The notes under the pieces are model-generated. The model did not search any database. It saw only the letters and a list, made by a program, of their open reading frames with translations, and was not told the DNA's origin. 64,000 bases of DNA from Begonia masoniana (Eukaryota; Streptophyta; Magnoliopsida; Cucurbitales; Begoniaceae): NCBI GenBank assembly GCA_022432975.1, contig CM039503.1:49021259-49085258 (forward strand), written 5' to 3'. Positions 1 to 11,600 of this stretch are shown piece after piece; the first letter of the stretch is position 1; each line of letters opens with the position of its first letter. Position numbers and translations under genes: made by a program.

Positions 1-1
1 T

Positions 2-124
2 GGAAAATCCATTGACTACTCGCGATCTCTGAAATCCTCCTCAAAATCGGTTCCGGAGCAACAAATTACAGATTACTTTCCAAAATTCAAAGGGGAGGGT
101 GTATCCAGCCATTTGGCTGTATAA
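2..124 (+). CDS. C-terminal end of an unidentified protein, partial
   Basis: Reading frame open from the window edge for 40 codons to a TAA at 122-124. The composition (Ser, Lys, hydrophilic) looks protein-like. It contains [12 protein letters not shown], which resembles a PCNA-interacting (PIP) box: a hydrophobic Ile, then Thr-Asp, then the aromatic pair Tyr-Phe, with a Lys four residues after the pair. In known PIP degrons the TD pair and the basic residue at +4 are the features read by CRL4-Cdt2; that is family knowledge, and its use here is inference. The first PIP position is Glu instead of Gln, so the match is imperfect. The upstream part lies outside the window and the gene is not recognised. 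It may be a pseudogene, a last exon, or a chance frame. Confidence 0.3.
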   Translation, partial: GKSIDYSRSLKSSSKSVPEQQITDYFPKFKGEGVSSHLAV

Positions 125-320
125 TGGCCGAAGATGAAGCTGGTTTTCGAGTCATCGCATACAGCGTTAACGCCCGAGAAATGTTAGTTCGGGTTCATTC
201 GCCTCATTAGCAATGGCTGTTATTATCAATGGTAAGGATGACGAGACGGCTGCCCGACGGAACCCGACTAGTCTCTGGGGCTTAGTTGTCTGCAATCATA
301 ACTTGGCCAGGTCCATCCCC
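125..320. other. Non-coding flank between partial ORF and hAT element
   Basis: No convincing gene. A 28-codon frame begins with ATG at 124 but has no recognisable features. The last eight bases, ccatcccc at 313-320, are the left target duplication of the hAT element and recur at 1844-1851. Confidence 0.5.
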
Positions 321-1843
321 TAGGGGTGTGCAAAACCGGTTTGGTTCAGTTTTGGAGAGAAACCGAACCGAACCGATCAGTTTCGATTTCGGACTTACAA
401 AACCGAAACCGGTTTTGTAGGATACCAAAACCGAACCTAAACTTTCGGTTCGGTTTCAATTTTACAACCTATTTTCCAAAAAAAAAAAAATAAAAAAAAA
501 AACACAAGTGAACCTCAAGAATTTAATGTCCAGAACATTCTAATTTAACATTTAGATCAGGATCGTAACATAGAAAGAAAAATATTGGAAGAAGAATAAA
601 AAAACAAGTAAAAGAAAGAATAATCAAAGTCCATAACTCCCCGAAAGGGGGAAGAAGGCAGGATTTACCAGAAATGCCCAGTGATCATTTGCTTTCACAG
701 AAACCATTTCTGTCTTTTCAAAACCAAGAACTCTCGAATCGAATTCGAACAATCAAAGATATTCGCGTTCAATTGAGGGTTTCGAACTTCCAAATTCCCC
801 CATTTGAGCAAAACTCTTCGCTTGCTCTCTACCTCTATGCTTATTCTAACTGTATCTGAAATTACAATGAAAAGACCTTGATCTTCTGAATGCAAATTGC
901 TCTCGGTTACGCCGAAGAGTCTCCCAAAACAGAAACATTATGTAACTAACTAACTATATAGTGGAAAATCTAAAGATTAACAAAACAAACATGTAATTTT
1001 TGCTCTCTGTTGTGTTTTTGCAGAGAGCAAAAATTTGCTCTCTGCAAAATAGGCCAACAGATTTTACATTACAACAAATATAAGGATAGATAAAATTAAG
1101 AAACTGCAAAATCTAACAGGGGTAACAATACACAGATGGGATGATAAAGGAGAAATTCAAAGCACTTACAGCAAAATGGCCGCCACCTGAAAGAGGTTTA
1201 CCCGCAATAACCATAACCACAATCGATGATAATCTATTCACTATCTTCAATTCATACCTTTTTTTTCTTCTTTTTGCCGTCGGTGGTAACCGTTAATTCA
1301 ACCTCTCCATTTTCGTCTTTGCTCTTCTTTTTCTTCTTGGCTTTTCCATTCTCTCCATTCTCCAGACCATTAACTTCATTCCCGTTCAAGCTTTTCAAGT
1401 TCTGTTGTTGCTGCTGTTCCGTTTCCAGTTTTCTCTTTTCCTTCTTTTTCTTCTTTTCAGATTTTCCATCCTCATTAGCATCATCGTCGCCTCGCCATCG
1501 CCGGATCGCCTTCGTCTGCGACTGCGTGTGCTGCGGTGTGTCTTCTCTGGAGGAGAGATTCTGAGATGAAGAGTGAAGTGAAGTGAAGAGTGAAGACTGA
1601 AGACCTGATTTAGGGCTTCTGTTCTGGCTTCACTCTTCATTTTTTATTTTTTTTGTTAAGGTTCGGTTCGGTTCGGTTTGTATCGGTTTTGGCCGATACA
1701 AACCGAAAACCGAACCTAATTCTTCGGTTCCTATAAAATGAAACCTATCCGAACCGAACCTATGCTCAAAACAGGTGAAAACTGAACCTAATTCACCGGT
1801 TCCGATTCGGTTCATCGGTTCCGGTTCGGTTTGCACACCCCTA
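321..1843. mobile_element. Non-autonomous hAT-type DNA transposon
   Basis: The ends are inverted: taggggtgtgcaaaaccgg on the left and ggtttgcacaccccta on the right. An identical 8-bp duplication, ccatcccc, flanks it at 313-320 and 1844-1851; 8 bp is the hAT signature. Sub-terminal zones (about 340-460 and 1660-1830) are full of alternating cggtt / aaccg motifs, typical of hAT transposase-binding regions. There is no transposase, so it must be mobilised in trans. The interior holds plant exon-like sequence (see 1258-1498) and a short hairpin near 998-1050 (tttgctctctg against cagagagcaaa). It has landed exactly at the outer end of the copia LTR. Confidence 0.85.
1258..1498 (-). pseudogene. Captured exon of a lysine-rich, probably nucleolar-type protein
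   Basis: On the minus strand an open frame of about 78 codons reads as a highly charged protein: acidic DDDANEDGKSEKKKKK, then a five-Gln run, then NGENGKAKKKKKSKDENG, and ends TTDGKKKKK. It stops at a textbook donor, aag|gtatga, at plus position 1257. Such Lys-rich, Asn/Glu-rich tails or N-termini are usual in nucleolar and RNA-helicase proteins, but the parent gene cannot be named. An ATG at 1496-1498 is out of frame by one base with the good frame. A possible 17-nt micro-exon with acceptor and donor lies at 1170-1186. The pattern suggests capture of genomic DNA with introns by the hAT element. Confidence 0.5.
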
Positions 1844-1851
1844 CCATCCCC

Positions 1852-2105
1852 TGTTGAACACAAGTAAGAAAATACTACACACACTTTATTGAATAAAAAA
1901 TACTACAAAAGCCACTCACTTTCTCTCACAATATTTGAGATGAGATGCATAGATTGTTCTTGCAGGTCTCTATTTATAGAGGGTTGCAGGGAGCACATTC
2001 CTTAAAATAAGGAAGGTGAACATGCATAAGAGAGGCGCCGTGTTCTAAAAAAGAAAAACTCTTATTTTTCTTCTTCTCATTTAGTAGGTGGGGACGACAT
2101 CAACA
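1852..2105 (-). repeat. 3' LTR of truncated copia element
   Basis: Read on the minus strand it begins TGTTGATGTCG and ends TTCAACA, giving 6-bp inverted ends (TGTTGA / TCAACA). The adjacent purine tract gagggggag (rc of 2106-2114) is the polypurine tract. A TATA-like ctataaatag lies at about 1970-1980 on the minus strand and an AATAAA at 1885-1890. At 254 bp it is a short copia LTR. The outer end abuts the hAT target duplication directly. Confidence 0.8.
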
Positions 2106-5049
2106 CTCCCCCTCAATGTCGGCCATCATGTTGAGTTGCTTTTGGAATTCTTCAAAATTTCTGACATTTAGACTTTTTGTGAACAAATCAGCAACTTGAT
2201 TGGTTGTCTTCACATGACGCATCTCTATCTCTTCTTGTAAGACTTTTTCTCTGGTGAAATGATAATGCACTTCCACATGCTTAGTCCTCGCATGAAATAC
2301 CGGATTCTCCGCCAAACGAATTGCTGATTGATTATCGCAATAAAGTGGTATTGTATAATCAACTAGTTGGTGCAAATCTTCCATCAACTGCATTAGCCAT
2401 GTACTTTCCTGAGCTGCCATGGTCGCTGCTCGGTACTCTGCTTTGGTAGTTGATAGTGACACTGTTGGTTGTCACTTGCTACACTAGGAAATTGTCCCAT
2501 CTCCGAGTTTAAACACATATTCGGTCGTTGATCGATGCGTGTCATGATCTCCAGCATAATCTGCGTCGCAATAGCCAACCAATTTGTAATCGCCACCTCT
2601 CTTGTACAAAAGTCCATAGTCAAATGTACCCTTGATATACCTCACAATTCGGCAAACTGCTTCTAAGTGAGACTTCTTTGGATTTTGCATGTGCCGACTG
2701 ACAACACCAACTACAAAAGAAATGTCAGGTTGGGTCAGAGTTAAGTAAATTAGACTACCCACGAGTTGTCGATACATCGTTGTATCCGCCAAATCTTTGC
2801 CTTCATGTGCACACATCTTGGCATTGGCATCCATTGGTGTTGAAATTGGCTTGCATTCTTGCATACCGAACTTTTGTAACAAATCTATGAAGTATTTCTT
2901 TTGACATAGAAATAAACCATCACTTGTTCGATCGATTTCTAATCTGAGAAAATGTTTGAGCTCTCCAAGCTCTTTCATCTGGAAGCGAACAGACAAATTT
3001 TTTTTGTTCGATGAATCTCTTCTTCGTCGTCTCTTGTGATGATCAAATCATCCACGTAAATCAACACCACTGCTAGTTTTCCTTCTCTATTTTTCACAAA
3101 CAAGCTAGAATCTGCATGTGCCAACAAGTAACCACTTTTGGTCAGAAATTTGGCAATCTTGTCGTACCATGCTCTTGGCGCTTGCTTCAATCCGTAGAGC
3201 GCCTTTCTCAACTTGCATACATAATCAGGACGAGTTCAACTCTCGAACCCCCTTGGTTGGACCATGTATATCTCTCGATCCAACTCTCCATGCAAGAAAG
3301 CATTTTTCACATCCATCTGCCAAAGTTTCCAGTCTTTGTTGGTTGCAAGAGCTAGAAGGACTCACACAGTTGTAATCTTTGCCACTAGACTAAACGTCTC
3401 ATTATAGTCAAGTCCGTACTGCTGAGAGAAGCCACGAGCTACCAACCGAGCCTTGTATCGCTCGATTGATCCATCTGGATGAGTCTTGATTTTGTAGACC
3501 CATTTTCATGAAATTGGTTTTACTTCTCTTGGCTTTGGCACAAGCTCCCATGTTTGATTCTGGTCCAATGCTAGAATCTCTTCCTCCATAGCTTTGACCC
3601 ATTCAATTCTTTGAAAGGCTTCTTCAAATGTTTCTGGCTCTTTTGGACTCTCCACTCTTGCTACAGCTACATTGGCATACCTTGGATTCGACATCTGAAC
3701 TCTTGTTGACCTTTGAAGTTGTGATTATGGATTTGTTGTTCTTTGACTTGATTCCTCTTCTTCAACTAGTCTCTGATAAATACTAGTTTGCCATGGATTC
3801 TCAGTTGTTGTGTGCTCATCATCATCTTCCATCTCTTCATGTGCTACTGGATCTTGTCGCACCTTTACAACTTTCTCCCCCATTAGTTGTAATTGATCTT
3901 CAAGAATTTTGGAATCTGGTAATTCCTCTTCGTTAGAAGACCACCACGAAGATGCTTCATCAAACACCACATTTCGTGATATAAAGCATCTACCACTCTT
4001 TGGATCATAACATGGAACCCTTTTCTTTGATTGTCATATCCAATGAAGATACAACGAATCGCCTTCTTATCAAATTTGCTACGTAAATGATCTGGCACAG
4101 ATACGTAACACACACAGTTGAAAAATTGGAAGTGACCAACTGCAGGTTTTGCATTCTACAGTCTCTCGAAGGGTGAAACAAATCCAAGCCTTGGTTGAGG
4201 AAGTAGGTTGGTAACATAGGCTGCAGTCTTTATGCACTCAGCCCAAAATTTTTCTTAGACATTCTTTCCATGTAGCGTACTCCGAAAAATCTCTGCCAAA
4301 TGTCAGTTCTTCCTTTCAGCTACGCCATTTTGTTGTGGCGTATTTGGACAACTCATCTGGTGCCGGATTCGACACTGTTGCAAGTATCGAGAAAACTCGT
4401 TTGACATATATTCTCCTCCATTATTTGTGCGCAAGCATTGGATTTTCCTTCAAACTTCTCCTTCCACGACTTCTTTGAACTCCTTGAATTTTGAGAGCGT
4501 TTCAGATTTTTCTTTCATGAAGAAAACCCAAACATGTCTAGAGAAGTCATCAATAAATGTAACCATATATCGCATCTCGCTGATAGATGGTTGTTTGACT
4601 CGCCCAAAGACATCAGAGTGTACCAACTCCAGTGGCATCTTCGTCTTAAACTTTGATTCTTCATACGGTAATTGATGAGCTTTACCGTATTGACAACCCG
4701 GACACACTGTGTCTTCTCTAACTTCTAGTTGAGGAAGACCCCGGAGCATCGATTTCTTCATCATCACTTTTAGTTTGTGATAACCAACGTGCCCTAACCT
4801 TGCGTGCCGCAGATCTGTCGTCTCATTTTTTTTAGTCTTATCTACATAAGCCGTCTCTGCTGTCATTATATAGATAGACTCTAGCTTCTGTCCTTCCATC
4901 GTTGGCGTACCCGAGATCTTCACATCTTCGTACACCTTGACATCTTGGGGACCAAACAAGACATAGCAGCCAGATGATGTCAACTGCGCCACCGATAGCA
5001 GGTTTTTCTTCATGCCGGGTACATAACGGCAAAGTATTTCTTCCAATAT
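2106..5049 (-). pseudogene. Ty1/copia pol remnant (integrase, RT, RNase H), 5' truncated
   Basis: Minus strand, broken by frameshifts and stops. In order: GAG-pre-integrase zinc region (about 5046-4700; [12 protein letters not shown] and [13 protein letters not shown]), integrase core ([11 protein letters not shown] near 4500), reverse transcriptase with [16 protein letters not shown] and the catalytic YVDD (about 3200-3050), and RNase H (about 2470-2130; TKAEYRAAT and CDNQSAIRLAENPVFHARTKH). Pol order IN-RT-RH defines Ty1/copia. Gag, protease, primer site and the 5' LTR are missing: homology stops at 5049 where another LTR begins. Dead element. Confidence 0.88.
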
Positions 5050-5658
5050 TGTTGATGCATTTAATTCCCGTTCTTAAAGCTTGTAAATTTCTAGCCAATT
5101 TTTACTTGATTTTTGGGGTGTTTTGAGACTGAGAGGTGATGAACACCCAAGCAATGGAATTAATGTTAGAAATATGCGTAGGCTAGAGATAGTTACAGTA
5201 TTGATGTGATCATTGTGATTTCTCAATTTAATTATATTTGATTAATACTAGGATTTGAGACTGAGAAGTGATAACTCATTAATCAGATAAACTAAGCAAT
5301 GCTCGAGAGAGATTGTATTAGAATTTAGCAAAATCGATCGTCAACATAGAAAGAATATTTATGAATATAATTAAGAAGAACTGAAATAAATGTTGTTTTG
5401 GTGAAATCGTAGTACTTAGGATTTTATCTATTAAATATAATCTCATTCTATCTGTTTTATTATTTTACATTAGTTTACTTTACTTGTTTTGGTTGTTCAA
5501 TTTAATTTCAATTCTTGAAACCATAAAACGTGTGTTCAATTTAGAATTAAAATTAATAAATTCGATTATTAATTAACAAGTTCTTGTGGGTTTGACACTC
5601 TAATTATCACTTTATTACTTGTTGCGACTCGTACACTTGCGAACTATTTTTCACAACA
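5050..5658 (+). repeat. Solo LTR-like remnant, Ty3/gypsy (Tat/Athila-like)
   Basis: AT-rich, beginning TGTTGATGCATTT and ending TTTTCACAACA (TGTTG / CAACA inverted ends). The tail, with gacactctaattatcac followed by acttgttgcgactcgtacac, resembles 3' ends of Tat/Athila-type LTRs as I remember them. No primer site follows. The flanking five bases (aatat, agaat) do not match, and the two sides are different elements (copia pol on the left, MULE on the right), so this is not a simple solo LTR insertion. Confidence 0.45.
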
Positions 5659-5687
5659 AGAATCAAGATGAGTTGACCTATTAAATA

Positions 5688-6010
5688 AAGTTTTTGGTCA
5701 ATACTCACAGTTGTGCGAGAATAATTGAGAATAGACACGTTAGTGCAAAATGGGTGGCACACCGTTATCTTCCTAGGTTTAAAAGTCACCCTAGGTGGGA
5801 CATATCTTCCATTGTGGAGATAGTGAAGATGGATCACAGAACTTACATTACACCTAGTCTTGCCAGAAGAGCAAGAAATTTATCTCTCACAATTAACGAA
5901 GGAAAGAGAGACGAACAGTACAATTTAGTATGGTCGTACAAAGTAGAAATACATAGAACAAATCTAGGGAGCACTTTTGAAGTGCATACTTACGATTCGG
6001 GGAGCACATT
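5688..6010 (+). pseudogene. MULE transposase, N-terminal half (split by Gypsy-1)
   Basis: The frame encodes HSCARIIENRHVSAKWVA, then ITPSLARRARNLSL, DEQYNLVWSY and IHRTNLGST, the conserved region before the catalytic domain of plant MuDR/MULE transposases (DNA-binding part, then linker). The 5' end is broken: an in-frame TAA lies at about 5682, and there is no ATG exon. The right end is cut at 6010 by Gypsy-1; the gene continues at 15793 in the same frame. Cut-and-paste transposase, nuclear. Non-functional as found. Confidence 0.8.
6006..6010. repeat. Target duplication of Gypsy-1, left copy
   Basis: The bases acatt here recur at 15790-15794, overlapping the last three bases (aca) of the right LTR. 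The expected right junction would be ...ttaca-acatt, so three bases seem to have been lost by slippage between the two aca units. Removing the element and one copy rejoins the MULE frame. Confidence 0.7.
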
Positions 6011-8583
6011 TGTGACGACCCGAAACCGAACCCGATCGGGGTCCGAGATCGGAGCCATCACTCCGGGACAGTGGATGGAAAACGGTGACTAGTTTTTTTT
6101 TTGAACATAAACAGAGCAGACAGCGTTACTGGAACAACTTATGAAAGCCAACTGAACTTTTAAAACTTTAACGGAAAACAGAATCGAATGACAGTAAACA
6201 TGCACCATCATCGCAAACCCTATAAACGCAACTTTATAGAGAGGGAGAAACTACAGTGAGTAACAGAAAACATTTACAGGGAGAGAGAGAGTTCTCGGGT
6301 GTAGAAATTTAAAACAGGTTTCAATAATGGATAACAGAACAGAAATTAGCATAAGGCTGGCGGAGGAGGAACCAGGAAACATTGGCGGAAGACTTAGGCG
6401 AATAACCGACGGAAGACTTAGTTTAAAGGAGCAGCGGAAGACTTTGAATGACGTCAGCCGGAAGATGTAAATGCAAAGACAGGACAGAAGCGGAGATGAC
6501 GTCAGGCGGAAGATTAGAACTATCGGTGGATTCAGATACGACAAAAGACGAACAGTATTCAGCGGAAGAGGCTGAGTAAAACTGGGCAGAAGAGGTGGTG
6601 ACGTTAGCCGGAAGATGGGTGACGTCAGGCGGAAGACACAGACAGTAACTGAGATCGGATGAGGAGATGACGTCAGCCGGAAGATGGATGACGTCAACCG
6701 GAAGATATAAGCATTATACTGGCGGAAAAACTGGGATGACGTCAGCCGGAAGACATATTTACACTGAGCGGATGACTTGGGTGACGTCAGCCGGAAGACG
6801 GAGTTTTAAACTGGGCGGAAGACTTATGCTGACATCAGTCGGAAGACATAAATTTTAAAGGCAAAATTTACAACTTTTACAGGGGGACATATGGGCAGGG
6901 AGCATCAAGCAGAAGACATAAGGGTTTCAGACCTTCAAACCCGATTCTAAACAAGGTTGTGGAACATATTTTGCAATTGACAGATTCAAAGAAACGGACT
7001 GCATGGATAGTTCCAAACTAGAAGCCATCCATGCACAAACTAATAAAAGGAAATCCCAGCAGTTTCAGAATAATTTCAATACATTCCAAGACATAATTAC
7101 AACTGTCAAATACAGAGGTTTTAGAATACACCAACAAAACCTATATATAAATCAGATTTCTAACAAAAATCCAGACAGAGTTTTGAAACAAAACACCAGA
7201 GTTCAGTAAAACCTACAGATATAAACTTTACTTAAAAACTGAAACCTCAGAGCAGAAACATGTCTGACTGCAACAACCACCCTGTGAGCTCGATCCACCA
7301 TTTACATCAGATCATCATTTTGAGGAACAAGGTCCTGGGTTTCAGGTTCAGTACCTACATCAGAGAGTTCACCTATGAGTCTAAAACTCAGTAAGGACAT
7401 AATCAGAATGCAGTGGTGCATATGCAATGCATGAACTTTCAGAAATTCAATGACAGAACAGAACATTACATTACAGTGGCAGAAGAATTAAGTGGGGCTT
7501 ATAGGGGAGCTGGTTCAGTAGGTGCACTATCAGGCACGACAGTTTTCAGATTCCCAGGGAGGGATAAAACCAGAGGGTCCTTGCCAGGGACAATATTTTC
7601 AGATTCCCAGGGAGAGATAAAACCAGAGGGGCCAATCCCCGTCCCACACTTAACCTGGTACATTTCAGTCGGATTTTATCTTATTAATTTCAAACAGTGT
7701 ACAGAAATCTGTTTTTCCATGAATTTTCAGGAAAACAGTGCATGCATGAACGATGCCTGAACTTTAACTGGCAGATAACAGAATAAAACAATAGACAGCA
7801 AAAGATAAATCAAAGCCAGACATTTCAGAACATAACTCTAACTCTTCTACCCAAAACAACCCGACAGAACAGAAAACCTAGTACCTCCTTGATGTAGGGC
7901 CTTAAGGGCCGGATCTATGCTTATTAACTTACCTGTTTTTCCCCGATGCAGTTAGCCGGAAAGCCTCGGAAATGTTCGAACCTGTACATGTACGTTCAGA
8001 AAATAAACAAGCTGCAAATGCTAACAAATAAGTCAGAAGAGTCTGTTCCAAACTCATTCAAACCCTTAGAAAACAAACCGGTGTGTTTTCATCCAAAGAC
8101 AGTGAGTTTTTTCCACAAAATACCATAACCCTAAACTTCGGAAAAAACCCACATTAAACTTGTCCAAACTTGTTAGCATTAGTAGATGTTTACCTTAGCG
8201 GAGGAGTAGGAGAAAATCTGAGGAGATCGAAGTAAATCTTCGATGGTTGCTTGTCGACTGGAAGAGAGAATACTGAGAAAAGAATGGAGAGAGAGCAGAG
8301 CAGAGAAGTGAAGAGGGTTTCACGTAGGGGGAAGAACTTAACTTCTTCATCAAGTCGCCAGATGTCATTCAACCATTGGCTCACTTCCACCTACCTTAAT
8401 TTCTCTCCAATTTACCCTTCCATGCATTTTAACTAAATGTTTAGTTTAGTTAGCCTTCAGTTCGGTTCTCTCCCCATTAAATGTTCCAAAGTTTACAATA
8501 AAATAGTTATTGTAATAATGGCAATTTAAATCCATACAATAATTCAACAGATTATCACATGGCAGAAAATGCCGGGTGTTACA
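6011..8583 (-). repeat. Gypsy-1 3' LTR
   Basis: Plus-strand ends TGTGACGACC and GGGTGTTACA (TGT/ACA). 2,573 bp, a close copy of 13225-15792. It holds nine TGACGTCA-type motifs at 6449-6837. A TATA-like tatatatag on the minus strand lies at about 7141-7149. Long apparent reading frames inside it have no domain and are repeated in the other LTR; they are not genes. Confidence 0.92.
6449..6837 (-). promoter_or_regulatory. Array of TGACGTCA / CCGGAAGA motifs in Gypsy-1 LTR
   Basis: Perfect palindromes TGACGTCA at 6449, 6497, 6620, 6668, 6689, 6737 and 6782, with one-base variants at 6599 and 6830. Most are followed by gccggaaga. The pairs 6599/6620 and 6668/6689 are 21 bp apart, and 6599-6668-6737 step by 69 bp. 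TGACGTCA is a known bZIP (TGA/CREB-type) binding site; an enhancer role here is inference. The same array occurs in the other LTR from 13664. Confidence 0.65.
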
Positions 8584-8585
8584 TT

Positions 8586-8600
8586 CCACCCACCTTAACA
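8586..8600 (-). other. Polypurine tract of Gypsy-1
   Basis: On the minus strand ttaaggtgggtgga precedes the LTR start TGTAACACCC, the position of the plus-strand primer in Ty3/gypsy elements. The preceding tttgaggacaaaatttct is the usual conserved sequence just before this tract in this group. Confidence 0.7.
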
Positions 8601-8623
8601 GAAATTTTGTCCTCAAAATTTGC

Positions 8624-11600
8624 CTAAGCGAACAGCTCCGGATATTGGGCTTTAACATCTGCTTGTCTTTCCCACGTGGCTTCTTCCACATTATGATTGC
8701 GCTACAAAACTTTCACCAATGGCACCACACGGTTACGTAACACTTTGAGTGACATATCCAATATCTGTATAGGCCTTTCTTCATATGTCAGCGTTGGCAT
8801 GATATCGAAGTCCACCTGTTTTACGATCTGAGTTGGATCTCGCACACATTTTCTCAGCATCGAAACATGGAAGACATTGTGAACTCCATCCATTGACGCC
8901 GGCAACTGTAGTTCGTAAGCCATGTTTCCCACACGCTTCAGGATGGGAAAAGGGCCAATGAACCGTGGGCTGAGCTTTCCTTTCTTACCGAATCTCATTA
9001 CGCCTTTGAAAGGTGACACTTTCAGGAATACCTCATCGCCCACAGCGAACTCTAAGTCTCTTCTTCTATTGTCCGCATAACTCTTCTGTCGACTCTGAGC
9101 AATCTTTATTCGTTGTTTGATAGCAGCTATCACCTCGGACATCTGCTGTAATACCTCAGGGCCGATAAGCTTGGTTTCTCCGACCTCATCCCAACACAAC
9201 GGGGATCTACGCTTTCTGCCGTAGAGGGCTTCATATGGAGCCATACCAATTGTAGCCTGATAGCTATTTTTGTAGGCAAACTCCACGAGTGGCAAGTATC
9301 TACTCCAAGGAGCATGAAATTCCAGCACGCACGACCTTAGCATATCTTCCAGTGTCTGAATCATCCTCTCAGATTATCCATCCGTCTGTGGATGAAACGC
9401 AGTGCTGAAGTCCAATCTAGTGCCCAAGGAGCTTTGCAAATTTTTCCAAAACCTGGAAGTGAATCTAGGATCCCGGTCCGAAACAATTGACACCGGAATA
9501 CCATGCAACTTGACAATCTCACTGATGTACAGTTCCGCGTACTGATCCATGGAGTACGTTGCCTTCACAGGTAGAAAATGGGCCGACTTCGTTAATCTGT
9601 CCACTATGACCCATATGCTATTGTGGCCTTTAGCTGTTCTTGGAAGGCCAACAACAAAGTCCATTGTGATGTTCTCCCACTTCCATTCGGGAATCGGAAG
9701 AGGCTGAAGCGTTCCACTTGGTCGTTGATGTTCAGCTTTGACCTGTTGACATATCATGCAAGACTCCACGTATTTGGCCACTTCATTCTTCATATTCGGC
9801 CACCAGAAATGAAGTTTCAAATCCTGATACATCTTCGTGCTTCCAGGATGTACAGAGAAAGAAGATGAATGGGCTTCCAACAAGATGTGCTTCCGTAGCT
9901 CTTCGTCTTTCGGAACATACCATCTGTTTTTGAACTTCAGAATTCCATCTCCCGAATAACTGAAATCAGAAGAGGCCATTGGTACCTTTCCCACCATATC
10001 AGCCATCTCCTTTGAATTGGTCTTCTGGGCTTCCTTAATTCGGTCCAGGACGGAGGGCCGTAGTGTTAAGTCTGCTAGTATGGCCGATAGCCCAGAAACT
10101 ACCTCCATATCGAACTTCTGTATCTCCGTCCTCAAAGGCATTGATACGGTCGACATAGCTGGTTGTACAATAGCTGGCATCCTGCTCAGTGCATCAGCTA
10201 CCACATTAGCTTTACCAGGATGGTATTTGATCTCAACATCGTAGTCCTTTACAAATTCTAACCACCGCCTCTGTCTCATATTCAACTCTTTCTGAGTAAA
10301 GAGGTACTTCAAACTCTTGTGGTCAGAAAACACCTCACATGACTGTCCATATAGGTGGTGTCTCCATACCTTCAGCGCAAATACAACTGCCGCTAACTCA
10401 AGGTCATGAGTAGGGTAGTTTTCTTCATGGCTCTTCAATTGTCTGGACGCGTATGCTACCACTTTCCCTTCTTGCATCAATACGCATCCCAAGCCAATTT
10501 TCGACGCATCACAATATACGCTGAACTTGCCGTCTTCAACTGGCAATACTAACAGAGGAGCAGTGGTTAATTTCTGCTTAAGTTTCTGAAAGCTCACCTC
10601 ACATGCTTCAGACCACCTGAACTTGATGTCCTTCCTTGTTAAGCTGGTCATAGGTTTTGCTATCACAGAAAATCCCTTGATGAATTTCCTGTAATAACCA
10701 GCTAGTCCGATAAAGCTTCGTACTTCGCTGGCATTCCTTGGTTTTGGCCAATCTTTTACGGCCTGAATCTTGGCCGGGTCTACAGAAACTCCCTTTGCAG
10801 ACACCACGTGGCCCAGGAAATTAATCTTGTTCAACCAGAATTCGTACTTTGATAGCTTGGCAAACAATTGATGCTGTTTTAGAGTTGACAGCACAATTGC
10901 CAAGTGCTCCACATGCTCGACCTTATTTCTGGAGTAAACCAGAATGTCGTCGATGAAAACGATAACGAATTTATCCAAGACATCTTGGAATATCCTGTTC
11001 ATCAGGTCCATAAATGCCGCGGGGGCATTAGTCAACTCGAACGACATTACCAAGAACTCATAGTGCCCGTACCGAGTCCTGAAGGCGGTCTTTGGAATAT
11101 CATCAGCTCTGACCTTCAACTGGTAATAACCGAAGCGCAAGTCAATCTTAGAAAATACCCGAGCCCCTTGTAGTTGGTCAAACAAATCATCGATTCTTGG
11201 CAACGGGTACTTATTCTTAATCGTCAACTTGTTCAACTCACGGTAGTCAATACACATCCGTAGGGACCCATCCTTCTTCTTAACAAATAAGACGGGAGCA
11301 CCCCACGGAGAGAAGCTAGGGCGTACAAAACCCTTGTCCACTAACTCTTTCAGCTGAGTCTTCAATTCCTTCAGCTCGATTGGTGCCATACGGTACGGAT
11401 TCTTTGATACTGGTTCCGCACCAGGATATACATCAATTTCAAACTCGATTTCACGATCAGGTGGCAATCCCGGTAAGTCATTTAAGAAAACCTCAGGAAA
11501 GTCTCGGACTATGGGAATATTTTGAAGTTCCACCTCACCTTGCCTTCGTACGTCTATTACATGGGCCAGAAATCCAATGCACCCTGACTTCATCAGCCGT

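Noticed and set aside
1226..1564. 112-codon Phe/Cys/Ser-rich plus-strand frame
   Set aside because: It is the antisense of the Lys- and Gln-rich exon (poly-AAG read backwards), so not a gene.
6251..6858. Frames with repeated 'TSAGR' or 'FRLTS' units
   Set aside because: Translation of the TGACGTCA/CCGGAAGA array on both strands; no start context or domain.
7413..7760. 115-codon frame, repeated at 14623-14970
   Set aside because: Lies inside both Gypsy-1 LTRs, has no domain, and is conserved only because the LTRs are nearly identical.
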